Source of the DNA: Ambrosia x helenae
Lineage: Eukaryota; Streptophyta; Magnoliopsida; Asterales; Asteraceae
Length of the DNA stretch: 64,000 nucleotides
Reading direction: 5' to 3'
Assembly: GCA_030844895.1 (NCBI GenBank)
Contig: CM061233.1
Coordinates: 47,583,937-47,647,936, forward strand
Below, in pieces: positions 54,670-64,000 of this stretch; positions within the stretch are counted from its first letter, which is position 1, and each line of letters opens with the position of its first letter. A model generated the notes under the pieces. That model saw nothing but the letters and a program-made list of their open reading frames with translations, did no database searches and had not been told where the DNA came from. Position numbers and translations under genes: made by a program.

Positions 54670-56155
54670 GTATTATAATAAATTGTGGCCCATAGGCCTT
54701 GGGGAGAAAGAAAAAACCTACGGAAGTATGTTAAAGAAAAAAAATATAAAAGTGGAGGTATATTATATCTTTGAGGAGGTGCCGCATAGAGAGTTCTTTT
54801 GAGGAGTTATTATCGATAAGGGATATCAAGAAGCTGCATATTATTTTTTGAGGCAAGCATTATTAAAGGAAGAAGCAGCGAAAATTCAAAGGGGAGCACC
54901 ATTAAGAGAACGGAGCAAGAACAAGACAGAGAGCAACGATAATTATTGAGGAGTGGAGGTTAAGGGTTGAAGCATAGGTGCCAGCACGGGTCGGTTCTAA
55001 TCTATTTATTTATTATTTATTTATTCAAACCCGTTGTGAACACCATGAATTTGTCTTGTTTTTATTGTTTTGATATTATCATGACTTTTAGAGGCTAAAC
55101 CTTTTCGCTACCTTTGCGATGATGATTACGCTTGTTTGATTTATTTTTCTTTTGGTTTTGGAACTTTTGGTTGTGGATGAATTTCTAAAGTAAAGAACTT
55201 TTTATTTTCTGGGTTGATGTGTATGCATATTTAGTTTTGTTTAATTAACTTTTATAAACTCCACTTGCGTTTTTGTGAATGTCTTTCATGTATGAATGCG
55301 GGTTAGGTTGCGGGCTGGGTGTTAGCAGCTAGTTTATGGTTAATTCTGGAGGTTATCCATAGGAATTTTAATTGTTAGTTAGATGATTCTAAGTGTTCTA
55401 CCAATTCTCAACAGCTGTAAGGTGCGAGATTGTTGGTCTGTCTAGGGTGTTAAATTGCTAGTTCTAGAGGCTTTGTGAGAAGATCTTCCTAGTTTCCCTA
55501 GCATTCCTTGTAGGCCAAGTCTTATCAGAAATATTGTAGTTACCCCTTGCACTTTCGGGTGTATTGTGTCTTTCGCGCTATGAGGTAGACTGTCTAGCGG
55601 GTACTTTAAGATTCGAGTAGGTAAGCCTGTGAGGGTAACATCTTAACCGGTGGTTTAACAGCACAACAGTATTCTAGGGTTTCCCCTTGAGAAGGGTCGA
55701 GGGTGTCTAGTCTATTCTTGATGTTTAGTATTTTAAAATCCCGGTTCCACACCAGTTCCATAGCCATTAGAAGCTTTATCATTCATGTGTAGGATTCTAG
55801 CCTAGGTAGTGCCTTCCCATCCATCTGATCTCAGTTGCAGTCTCCAGTTTGTGTATTTAGTTATTTTAGTTTTATTATTTTATTTTTTATGCATTAATCT
55901 TTTAGAAAACCCCCCTTTAAGCAATAAAACATTATTAAGTCAGTATTTAGGATAAGTAATCGAGTTTAGTTTACGTTTTCCAGTAGAATCTCGTGGGTTC
56001 GATACTCGGACTTACTTTAGCTGTACTGCACTGACCGGTACACTTGCCGGTTGTGTGGTTTAGGCTTAGAGAGTCTTAGGTTATAAATTTAAAACTTAGA
56101 GTGTCTTGTTTAGGTTAATTTAGTTAGTTATTATTAAACCACTTTGAGCACATCA
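54332..56155 (+). repeat. 3' LTR of the Athila-like element, uninterrupted
   Basis: TGATGT to ACATCA, 1824 bp, followed by CATGT. It preserves the Helitron empty site (54510/54511). Confidence 0.93.
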
Positions 56156-56990
56156 CATGTACAAGGGTTTAATACATCAATCCTCCCAACGGAGGTCTTT
56201 GAAATGAGACCTGTTCTTTAGCCACAAAAACGAAATAGATTTTATACTACCAGTCACACAATGGACCTTTGGCTCCATCTTGTTGAAAGTCTTGTCGCTT
56301 CTAGGTTTCCAAATCATCCAAAGCGCCACCATAATAATACCATGAACGATCTTCTTTCCCCACTTTCCGTCGGGCGCTTGAATATATAATAAAAGAAGGT
56401 CTCTCGTGTGGAAAACATAAACTGTATCCAAGCCGCACCATTTCCAAATATTAGACCACACTCCATAGGAGAATCCACAACCAGTGAAGATGTGAACCGA
56501 TGTTTCAAGATCAACATCACAAAGTTTGCACTGGTCATTAGGAACATACACATTTCTTTTGCTAAGTGCTTCCACAGTGGGAATCCTGTCCATTTCTGCC
56601 CGCCAAGCGAAGATATGACACTTCAAAGGAACCCACGCAACCCATTTAAACTTAAAACAATCGGCTCTGTCTGTATGATCCTTCACCTTACGTTTCACCT
56701 CAGCAACAGAGAAGCAAGAAGATCTAGCCCACTCCCAAGTGTCTTTATCAGCTGACAAATGGGCCTGACCCAACATCGAAGAAAGCATAGACCATTCTTG
56801 AACCTCTATAATAACCATGGGCCAAGAATAATCCGCAGGGGACCAGGTATCATTGTTTCTACACATGCTTACCAACGCGCTTTTTGTCTTTGCTGCTCGG
56901 TATAGAAGAGGAAATTTGATCATAAGGGGAACATCTAGCAACCAAGCATCCTCCCAGAATCGAATACTACAGCCATCACCTAGCTTTCCT
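56156..56990 (-). mobile_element. 5'-truncated LINE, right part
   Basis: Minus-strand L1-like element whose 3' UTR is cut by the Athila-like insertion and continues at 25198-25279. The 5' truncation near 56990 leaves only the last quarter of ORF2, as is usual for LINE copies. Confidence 0.75.
56177..56941 (-). pseudogene. C-terminal part of LINE ORF2 with the zinc-binding domain
   Basis: An open 254-codon minus-strand frame with the reverse-transcriptase zinc-binding (zf-RVT) signature: FKWVAWVPLKCHIFAWRAEM, RIPTVEALSKRNV, DQCKLCDVDLETSVHIFTGC, then VWSNIWKWCGL. The cysteines and histidine of C-x2-C ... H-x3-GC are present. This domain follows reverse transcriptase in plant L1-type ORF2; the endonuclease and polymerase parts are missing by truncation. 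The frame is undamaged to its stop at 56177, so the insertion is not very old, although it predates the Athila-like element inside it. Confidence 0.85.
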
Positions 56991-57839
56991 TCATCTTATT
57001 TTATAAAGTTATGGTTTTGTTAAATAGCAAGGATTATCAAAAGGGTTTATTTATTAATACAACGTATTAGTATTAATTTTTAATTATAATAATTGTAGAC
57101 TCCGCATAGAAGATAGGTTTTTTTTTCATCATCTTAGCAACTTTTGTGTGGATCATCGTAGCATCTTATCAAGTGAGTTTATCTTTCCCCTTTTTCATTT
57201 TACTGTTTGGGACTACTCATGTACCTTATGTCAAATTGCTATTTCTTTTCACTAAGTGCAATTCTCATGTGTGTTTGCTTAGTGTTACTTTGTGTATCTA
57301 TGACTTGTCAAAATAATTAACCGTCGCGGCCTAGCATTTCAATGAATAGTACTATGGTATATACCCCTTGTGACTCTGTTGAGAGACCTTGGTCATTGCT
57401 ATGTGTTTCATTACTACTGTCAATAGCTCATACTATATATAAATTTCATTTCACTTTCATAGGGTTGATTTTGACCCGGATACTGCTTATTACATAAATG
57501 TAAACAATGTACAACACATGAATTGCAAATATTTCCTACTATATGTATTCAAAACAGGGTATGCTCACAAATACATTTTTGTATTGACCTATACTATTTT
57601 CGTACATGTTTCAGGTTATTTTTGAGACGCTTTTAAGCTTTTGGAATTTATACTTAGATCTTGAATTCATTGTATTTCAGTTAAGATTGTTTGTTTGAAT
57701 CATTGTATCTTTGTATCTCATGTCAATGTAATAAACTATTTAATCAATGTATCAATATTTACACTTTAGCCCCATGAGCTATTGAACAATCATCACTACG
57801 TGACACCTTGATGTTTCCGCCATCGGTTGGGGTGTTACA
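56991..57839 (+). repeat. Right part of a chromovirus LTR of element A's family
   Basis: Its last 70 bases match the end of LTR A (CCGCCATCGGTTGGGGTGTT context) and it ends TGTTACA at 57839. It has the intron-like segment (57173-57614). No primer site follows, so it is a 3' or solo LTR end. The left part is missing; the LINE breakpoint marks the left limit. Confidence 0.7.
57173..57614 (+). other. Candidate intron inside the LTR piece
   Basis: TTATCAA|GTGAGTTTAT to CGTACATGTTTCAG|GTTA, 442 nt, weaker donor than in the other copies. Confidence 0.4.
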
Positions 57840-58217
57840 TAAAACAATCGGCACACCTAAATCATCCTCAACAACATCTTCATTCTGATGAACAACATTC
57901 ATAGAATTTGTTTCATCAGAAAGAATAATGATGTCTTCATCCTTATAAAAAATTTCATCAGATTCTTTTTTCACATCATAAACCCATAGTTCAGCGGGAG
58001 GTGTAACTTGATTTTTTAGAAATAGTGACATATAATATGTAGTCATGTTAATCATTTAAAGAACAATGAGATGTTTACTGGTGATTGAAAGATTTTCCAT
58101 GATATAATCACATCCTTCAGATATGTAAACAAAACTCTGGTCTTTCTCAAATTTGGGGTAGGTTGTATCCACTTTTGGGTATTATATTTATAGAGTCTAA
58201 CTTGAAAATGAAGAATT
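57840..58217. other. Spacer between two facing LTR ends
   Basis: 378 bp of unknown origin. On the minus strand ELWVYDVKKESDEIFYKDED and VVHQNEDVVEDDLGVPIVL read openly and look protein-like, but I recognise no family. It could be remnant host or Helitron-type coding DNA hit twice by the same retroelement family. Confidence 0.4.
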
Positions 58218-58870
58218 TGCAACACCCCAACCGATGGCGGAAACATCGAGGTGTCACATAGTGATGATTGTTCGGTAGCACATGGCAAGTCATATGTTTA
58301 AATAATCCTTTATTCCATTGCATTTAATTCAAACTAAATACACCAATTGTCTCAAACTAAAATTTTACATGCAATGATAAGAAAAAACTTCAAATAATCT
58401 TCTCTTGGGATAGTAATGGACTTCAAGCACCACTGTTCCCTGAAACTGTTAAGTTTGGTAAAGATGGGGGGTCAACTAAAAGTTGGTGAGAATACATAGA
58501 CCCAGTCTAGCTATAAGTTTGTAGTTTCAAAAGTTTTGCAATTCATATGTCTAGCGTACATCAAAGTCTACACGTGGAAACAAAAAAAAACACAAATGAT
58601 AGTATGCACATAATCAAACTTTCGACAAAGTTTAGATCCATCCCGCATCCACGGTTCTCCTTAATATAAAGTATGGAACGATAACAATCACCCGCGCTCC
58701 CCATAGAAATGGTCAACAAATCTAGGTGGGGTTGTCAATCTAGTAGATCTATCATTGTATATCGCCGTCTTGGCCAAAGCTAATGATTATGTAAGTTTAA
58801 GTTTAAGTCTAACAAGTTTTTGTCTATGACATGTGGCATCAAAGATTTACAACTAGACACCTATGAAGAA
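58218..58870 (-). repeat. End of a second LTR of element A's family, minus strand
   Basis: On the minus strand it ends CCGCCATCGGTTGGGGTGTT then GCA at 58218 and has the acceptor TTTCAG at 58440-58441. It is cut at 58870 by the next LTR. Confidence 0.7.
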
Positions 58871-59188
58871 TGTCACACCCTCAAATTTCCACTACGGGGT
58901 TTATACCACGAGGTGCATGACAAACCAGGATCCCATAGCCATAAGTCACATGAACGACTCTAAATGCCCAAACCATTTAGTTCGTTATTGTAAAACCAAG
59001 TTTAAAAGTATTAACCAAAGAACTAAGTAATAGCGGAAGCGAAATAATAAAACAGTTAAGTTAAAGTATGCGCAATACACCGCGCCCAAAACCATAAGTA
59101 AATAGTTAAATACTCAAAGTAGTTTAAGTGTTCATAATCCCATGACACTACATGATACATGCCCTACTCGTGCTCCATACCTAATTAC

Positions 59189-59740
59189 CTGCAAAACATG
59201 CTAACGTGTATCAACATAAACGTGGTGAGTTCACAGTTTGGATAACAAGTATAAAGTAATCGAAAGCGTAGGTCTCCAAGACCTAAATGTTCAAGCATCA
59301 TCAGTTTAAGCGTGTCAGGGGTAGCTAACCCACTCATTGCAACTAAACATGTGATTATTGGGAACCTTCAGTAACATTAAACTGCCTTAGGAACTAGTGT
59401 CTATCAACACTAGCAAAACAGATGTGGTCAGAAGTTCATGCCCATGCTCCCAGCATCGCAAACATGACATTGTTGTACAACCTAATAGCGCTATCAACTA
59501 ATACCACGTTCGCCTACAGCGATTAACCTAATAATATGTAAGGACTTTCAGTGATAGAGTGTTTAGTTCACAAAGGACCGAAAAAGTTTTAAACTGATTA
59601 AAGCGCAATCCACACAAGGATTCGTATCGGACTCTCCCAAAGAGTCATTGTCTGAGTAGTCCCAAACCGGACTAGAAAACGTTTACCAAAGTTGTCTCAA
59701 CCTGAGACGCATGCTTTTGAGAAAAAGTAGTGAAACTCAC
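59189..59740 (-). other. Candidate intron inside this LTR
   Basis: On the minus strand ACTAAG|GTGAGTTTCAC to GCATGTTTTGCAG|GTAATT, 552 nt, the longest of the set. Confidence 0.5.
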
Positions 59741-61133
59741 CTTAGTATGCAAGCAAGTAAATCCAAACTTCCAAAGTAGGGTGTGCTATCGACTCCCTAT
59801 ATATGTGTCACTAAGTTAGTATATGTGTAATACCATTACACCATATAACCCGTTTGTCCAAGACGCTCAAAAGTTTAAAACCGTGTAAGTGACACCTAAT
59901 GATTCTACATGCATAAGTAAACCCTATGGACCCGTTGGTTAATATGTTGATTACTATCAGCTTTCATCTTCATATGCATCTCATATAAGTGTCCATTCAA
60001 GTTCATGTCAAATACATATCACATAAGACTCCAAATAGTCGCATACACACTCAATACACAATCTGCGTTTTAGGACAGATTATGTGCCGTGAAAACTAAT
60101 TTATTAAAAATACTTATCCAGTGAGTTAGACTCCCAAAATGTTACTAAATATTCTAGGGTGTCTACTGGACAAACCCATATTATTATTTTGTGATAAAAC
60201 CTTGTACAAAAATTATGAAACATCACGCAACACAACTATGTTCAGAAAATACACCCAACAGATCAGTTTAGTAGCAAAATTCCAAAAGTGTATTCATCCA
60301 AACGGGATGAATCGACTTGGAAAAGCCAAGTTATTTCAATGTTGAACTACTGTCCAAATTTGATAACTTAATTCTTTGTAAAACCCGAGTTATGATTGTT
60401 TAAAGTTGACCCAGTTTATTAATCCGAAAATCTGATATGACCTTTAATCAAAGAAAATTCCAAAAACTATTCAAACGATATCCAAATCAGACGATTTTGC
60501 CCATTATGAAAAGCTAAGACCATGTATCATACAACCATGCAAAGAAATCATCAAAACCAACATGTGTAAGTCACGTAATAGACCCTACAAGTAGACCTAA
60601 ACATCCTGCCCAGATTTGATTCATGTATAATCTCTTATTTAAACTACTCAAGTATGCATATAATCGAGCAATGATAATCAAAAACCATCATAAAACTTTC
60701 ATTAGACCTAACATGATCAGAACCTAACATAACACATCAAAACCATAAACCCTAAAGATCATAAACATCATAAACATGCGCAACATGCAACCTATGAATT
60801 TCTAATCGCATAAGATTATGTTTCACCCATTCAATCTTTATAAACTTCAAGTTCTAATCTTTATGAAAACGTTTCAGACCTGGACAAACTTAGTTATAAA
60901 GTTTTAATAACATATTAAGGAAGATTAAAACACAAGAGATTGAAGGTTATACCGCAAGCCTTTCAAACAATCAACCGAATGCTCTTCAAGCTTCCCGATC
61001 GATGTTCTTGCGCCTTAGCAGGTGTTACGGGTTGATATTTTCGTAATAGGGAAGTAGGGGGCGATTATGGTTGAGTTTAGGGGTTGTATGAGGCTTAAGA
61101 TTGTTTAAATACTAGTTTAAGTCGGTTAGGGTT

Positions 61134-61205
61134 CGACAGGCCCCCGCGAGCAGCTGCGCGGAGGCTGTGAGCGGTCGCTCACAGCTCCTCGGCTCGCTCC
61201 GGGTG
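61134..61205 (-). repeat. GC-rich palindromic block in the LTR
   Basis: It contains the perfect inverted repeat CTGTGAGCG-GT-CGCTCACAG and GCGAGCAGCTGCGCG. It stands just upstream (minus strand) of a TATA-like TATTTAAAC, the same place as the family-specific blocks of elements B and C. Confidence 0.6.
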
Positions 61206-61560
61206 CCCTGCTTCGTTGTACTGCCTGTTTCCTTCGATGTTTTCGCTATTTTGGACCATAACAAGTGTAACCCCATGTGTTAAGACCCCAACCATCCTAA
61301 TGGTCCATCTATTATGATTTTTATTAACGTATTCGGTTTAAGTTCACGTAATCACATACAGTTTGCACATAGTTTCACAGAGTTTCATAGAAGCACATAA
61401 TTGTAATCAATCTCAATCAATTAATTCACAATCATTTAATTTCATTGTTCACCAACGTCCGAGGTTCACTACTCATGTATACAGCCTGGTAATTCCCCGA
61501 ATTACCACTTCATGCAGTTATTAACCTATAACTGTGCAACGTTGTAACATCCCAAAAATT

Positions 61561-61562
<2 letters not shown>

Positions 61563-61609
<47 letters not shown>
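61563..61609. repeat. (AT)n microsatellite
   Basis: An uninterrupted alternating AT tract of about 47 bp directly after the LTR start. Confidence 0.95.
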
Positions 61610-61612
<3 letters not shown>

Positions 61613-61788
61613 ACAGATTTGACTAACCGGGTTTTATGTAGTGAGTTCGATAACGAGTCCAATCCTTATAAGATTATCTAAGGTATTTGGAGGGCCTAGT
61701 TATTATTTAAAAATGTTTTACGTTAGCTTTGTGAGGAAGTTATCATCATATGAAAGTCTAAGGGCTTATATGAAAATTTTCTCATAGC

Positions 61789-62210
61789 GTATGTTTGGCA
61801 CGGAGCTTTTAAGAGCTTTTATGAGCTTCAAGCTTCAAGCTTTTAAGAAAAAGCTCCTACTCAATAAAAAGCTTTGTTTGGTTGAAGGAGCTGGAAGCTT
61901 TTAGGTTAGAGAAAAAGCTCTATAGTGAAAAGCTCCTAGTACTAGCTTTTAAGAAAAAGCTCTACTAGCTACAAGTTTTTAATTAGCAAGTGACATAAAT
62001 ACCCATTCTATTTTAAAAATAAAATAAAAACCTTCTTTAAAAGTTTTTAATTATGTCCATTTTGGTCATTTTATTAAAAGCTTCAGCTACTCTGCCAAAC
62101 ACCAAAAATATATTTAAAAAGCTTCCGGCTACCAGCTTCCAGCTACCAGCTAACAGCTACCAGCTAACAGCTTCCAGATACCAGCCTCCAGCTAATTTTG
62201 CCAAACATAC
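61789..62210. mobile_element. MITE with 12 bp terminal inverted repeats
   Basis: GTATGTTTGGCA (61789-61800) and TGCCAAACATAC (62199-62210) bound 422 bp. The interior is built of AGCTTTTAAG-like words on the left and a CAGCTACCAGCTAA minisatellite on the right, which pair into a long hairpin. No clear target duplication was found; CTTA on the right suggests a PIF-type TTA, but the left side does not match. Confidence 0.6.
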
Positions 62211-64000
62211 CCTTAATCTCCTCCATAAAAACCCTAGTACCAATGTTATACCAAAAAAAGAGAAATACACATACATAACATGTGTGTGTTGCGGTTCTGC
62301 TCAACCGATCACCAAGAACCGGTGATGGTATCCCTTCTCTGTCAATCATCGGACACCCAAACCGCCCTCTTCGTGTCTTCATTACCACACCGCAACCCTC
62401 CTTCTCTGATACACCAACCATCTTCACCGTCTCCCGACGCTGACGCAACCGTATTCCTCGACAACCTGCAACCACATCCCCGACAACCCACAACCCTTCC
62501 TTTGTTAACAGACAATAATGACGACGTTGATCTTGGCGGGTTTTCATGGTGGTTCGGTTAGAAGTGGTTGGTGACGATGATGGTGGCCGGCTGTGGAGGA
62601 GACGGTATATGGTGGTGGTGACGGTTGGATATGGTCTCATGTGATGGAGGTGGTCAACCAAAGCCGATGACTCTGTGAAGGTGACCATTGTTGTGACGGA
62701 GTGGCGTATGACATCGGTGACGGTTGTGGGTGGTTACGGGAGTAATGAGGGTGGTGCTAAGTGGTTTCGATAATGTTGGTTGCGACTGTGGAAGAGACGT
62801 TGCACAACAATGGTGATGGAAATAGTCTTATTCACAAGGATAAGAGTGGTGTCGGTGGTGGTCATGGCGAGTAATATTGGTGGTGACGGTGATGACATGT
62901 TGCAGCAAAGTGTGTGTATGTATTGCATTATTTGAAGATGTAAGTATAAGAATTCTACACAAGACATCAATGATAGAACAATATGGTGGTAGTCATTGCT
63001 TGTAGGGGGTTCTTGTACTTGAGGCTGTATCGTGGCTGTTGGTGCAAATTGAGTGATTTTATGGTTTAATATGATATAATGAACCATTCTAGATCTATGT
63101 TATGGATCGGAAGTTTATTGTGATGGGATTTCAGCAATGGAAATGCAGCCATGGTTAAAGGGATTTATTTAGGAAGTGTGATGCTGGTTCATGGCATGGA
63201 AAATATGGATGACATAATGCATGGAACTCTTAATTAGGCTTTCATGATGGTGGCACATGACATGAGTTCGTACATGTGTGCTTATCATTTTGGTAAAGTG
63301 AACATGGTCTTGAAGATGAGATGGTGATATCTATATCAAATCATGAACTTATGTGGAAGCATGTGGTTGATGCTGTTACTAGTCATCTCTAGCTTCGCTA
63401 ATTTTTGCAAATCATTAAGGTGAGTTCTTGTGCCCACTCTTTATTTAATATTTTTCTAAATATTTTGGGCTGACGTACATGCTAAACTAGCAAGATTATT
63501 TTTTATGAAGTCACAAAATATTTTTATAAAGTTATAAATATTTTTATGAACTCATATATATTATTTTGGCATGAAACTTAAGTATGCTGAATGCGCCTAA
63601 TGTGTTATCATATGGCTTGAGTTATATGTGTTATTATATATATGAATAGACGTTTGTCTTGATTAGAGTGTGGCTTAAGTTTTTATTTAATAAGCGGAAT
63701 GCGCTTAATGTCTTGGCCACGTATTTGAAACCTTGCTTGTTAGATCGGGACTTGCCTTGAGTTATACATGTTAGGTTAAATGTGTTACTATATATTTATA
63801 TATTATATATATAAACTGTGTTTGACGGTTACTTGGTATTATAAATTGAGCTACGATAGTTTTACAGTATGTCTGCTCTGATTTATAGTTATGGTTTGAG
63901 TCTTAGTAGGCGATATACACTTATGTACACTTGTTGTAGTGTTGTGACAAATAGGTGGAATGCGCTTATTGTGATTTAAAATAAAGTCTTAAGTTAAATA

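Larger units (their letters stand above)
25280..56155 (+). mobile_element. Athila/Tat-like LTR element lacking pol, interrupted by a Helitron
   Basis: The outer limits are TGATGT...ACATCA LTR ends with the 5 bp target duplication CATGT at 25275-25279 and 56156-56160. Without the Helitron it is about 7.0 kb: two 1.8 kb LTRs and a 3.3 kb interior with only a gag-tail-like ORF pair. There is no protease, reverse transcriptase or integrase, so it depended on another element for movement. The primer site TGGCGCCGTTGCTGGGGA (50999-51016) and AAGTGTGGGGA polypurine tract are of the Athila/Tat type. Confidence 0.85.
58871..61542 (-). repeat. Long LTR of a further chromovirus family, minus strand
   Basis: The inner end is the conserved TGTCACACCCTCAAATTTCC (minus: ...GAGGGTGTGACA), with the shared GGATCC/CATGCACCTC end block, an intron-like segment at 59189-59740 and a GC-rich palindromic block at 61134-61205 (CTGTGAGCGGTCGCTCACAG). 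No primer site lies at 58871, so it is a 3' or solo LTR. The other end is unclear; it is probably cut by the LTR starting at 61543. AAGAA at 58866-58870 is a candidate target site. Confidence 0.65.
61543..64000 (+). repeat. Start of an LTR running off the window
   Basis: It begins TGTAACATCCCAAAAATTC, a common start for plant chromovirus LTRs, and 1.88 kb later has ATTAAG|GTGAGTTC at 63419/63420. In LTR A the same donor lies 1.95 kb from its start, so the LTR end should fall just beyond 64000. It contains an (AT)n tract, a MITE and GGTGGTGACGG-type repeats at 62560-62900. Open frames at 62164-62688 are low complexity and not supported. Confidence 0.5.

Noticed and set aside
62164..62688. 174-codon minus-strand frame
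   Set aside because: It reads through a MITE end and GGTGGTGACGG-type repeats, with no domain and competing frames on the other strand.

Overview
This window is plant nuclear DNA built almost entirely of nested and truncated transposable elements. I found no intact host gene. The repeat types (chromodomain Ty3/gypsy elements with an initiator-Met tRNA primer site, an Athila/Tat-like LTR element, Helitrons with RPA1-like cargo, a plant SINE and L1-like LINE, Tourist MITEs) point to a eudicot. The LTR style suggests Asteraceae, which is an inference of moderate to low confidence.

Region 1-14022 is a stack of long-LTR chromoviruses on the + strand. A 2.6 kb LTR (166-2778) is preceded by the end of an upstream element and followed by a primer site and a truncated gag (element A). 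Element A is fused at 3910/3911 to the truncated 5' LTR of element B. B has a broken but nearly full-length gag-pol (5393-10028) and a full 3' LTR (10180-12788). B had itself inserted into another family's LTR, whose right part is 12789-14022.

Region 14023-25279 holds a decayed PIF/Harbinger-type SANT gene, two minus-strand Helitron 3' ends (15159 and 17306), a Tourist MITE, a probable LTR relic, and a + strand Helitron (20147-24681). That Helitron carries pieces of two unrelated host genes, an enhancer-of-polycomb-like gene and the chloroplast chaperone CLPB3. A SINE with 13 bp target duplications lies at 24838-25144.

Region 25198-56990 is a four-level nest with directly readable boundaries. 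A 5'-truncated LINE (minus) was hit by an Athila-like LTR element (25280-56155, target duplication CATGT). Its 5' LTR was hit by a Helitron (25459-49349, minus, between A and T, with the empty site preserved in the 3' LTR at 54510/54511). The Helitron helicase intron was hit by chromovirus C (27683-38240, minus, target duplication AAAAA, LTRs about 0.35% different). The Helitron carries Rep/helicase remnants, a multi-exon RPA1-like gene, a two-finger C2H2 gene and two B3-like genes. Its Rep nuclease (HUH) domain is missing and its helicase is frameshifted.

Region 56990-64000 is a pile of LTR pieces: two chromovirus LTR ends facing each other around a 378 bp spacer, a 2.7 kb minus-strand LTR, and a last LTR that runs off the window and contains a MITE and an (AT)n tract.

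The most unusual signals are shared by the chromoviruses. Every LTR that reaches far enough contains what looks like a complete spliceosomal intron (AAG|GTGAGT ... CATGTTT..CAG|GT). Elements B and C both have a 77-79 nt phase-1 intron inside gag. Both carry a duplicated hairpin-polypurine-LTR-start module at the 3' end. Each family has its own palindrome-rich block just upstream of its TATA box.
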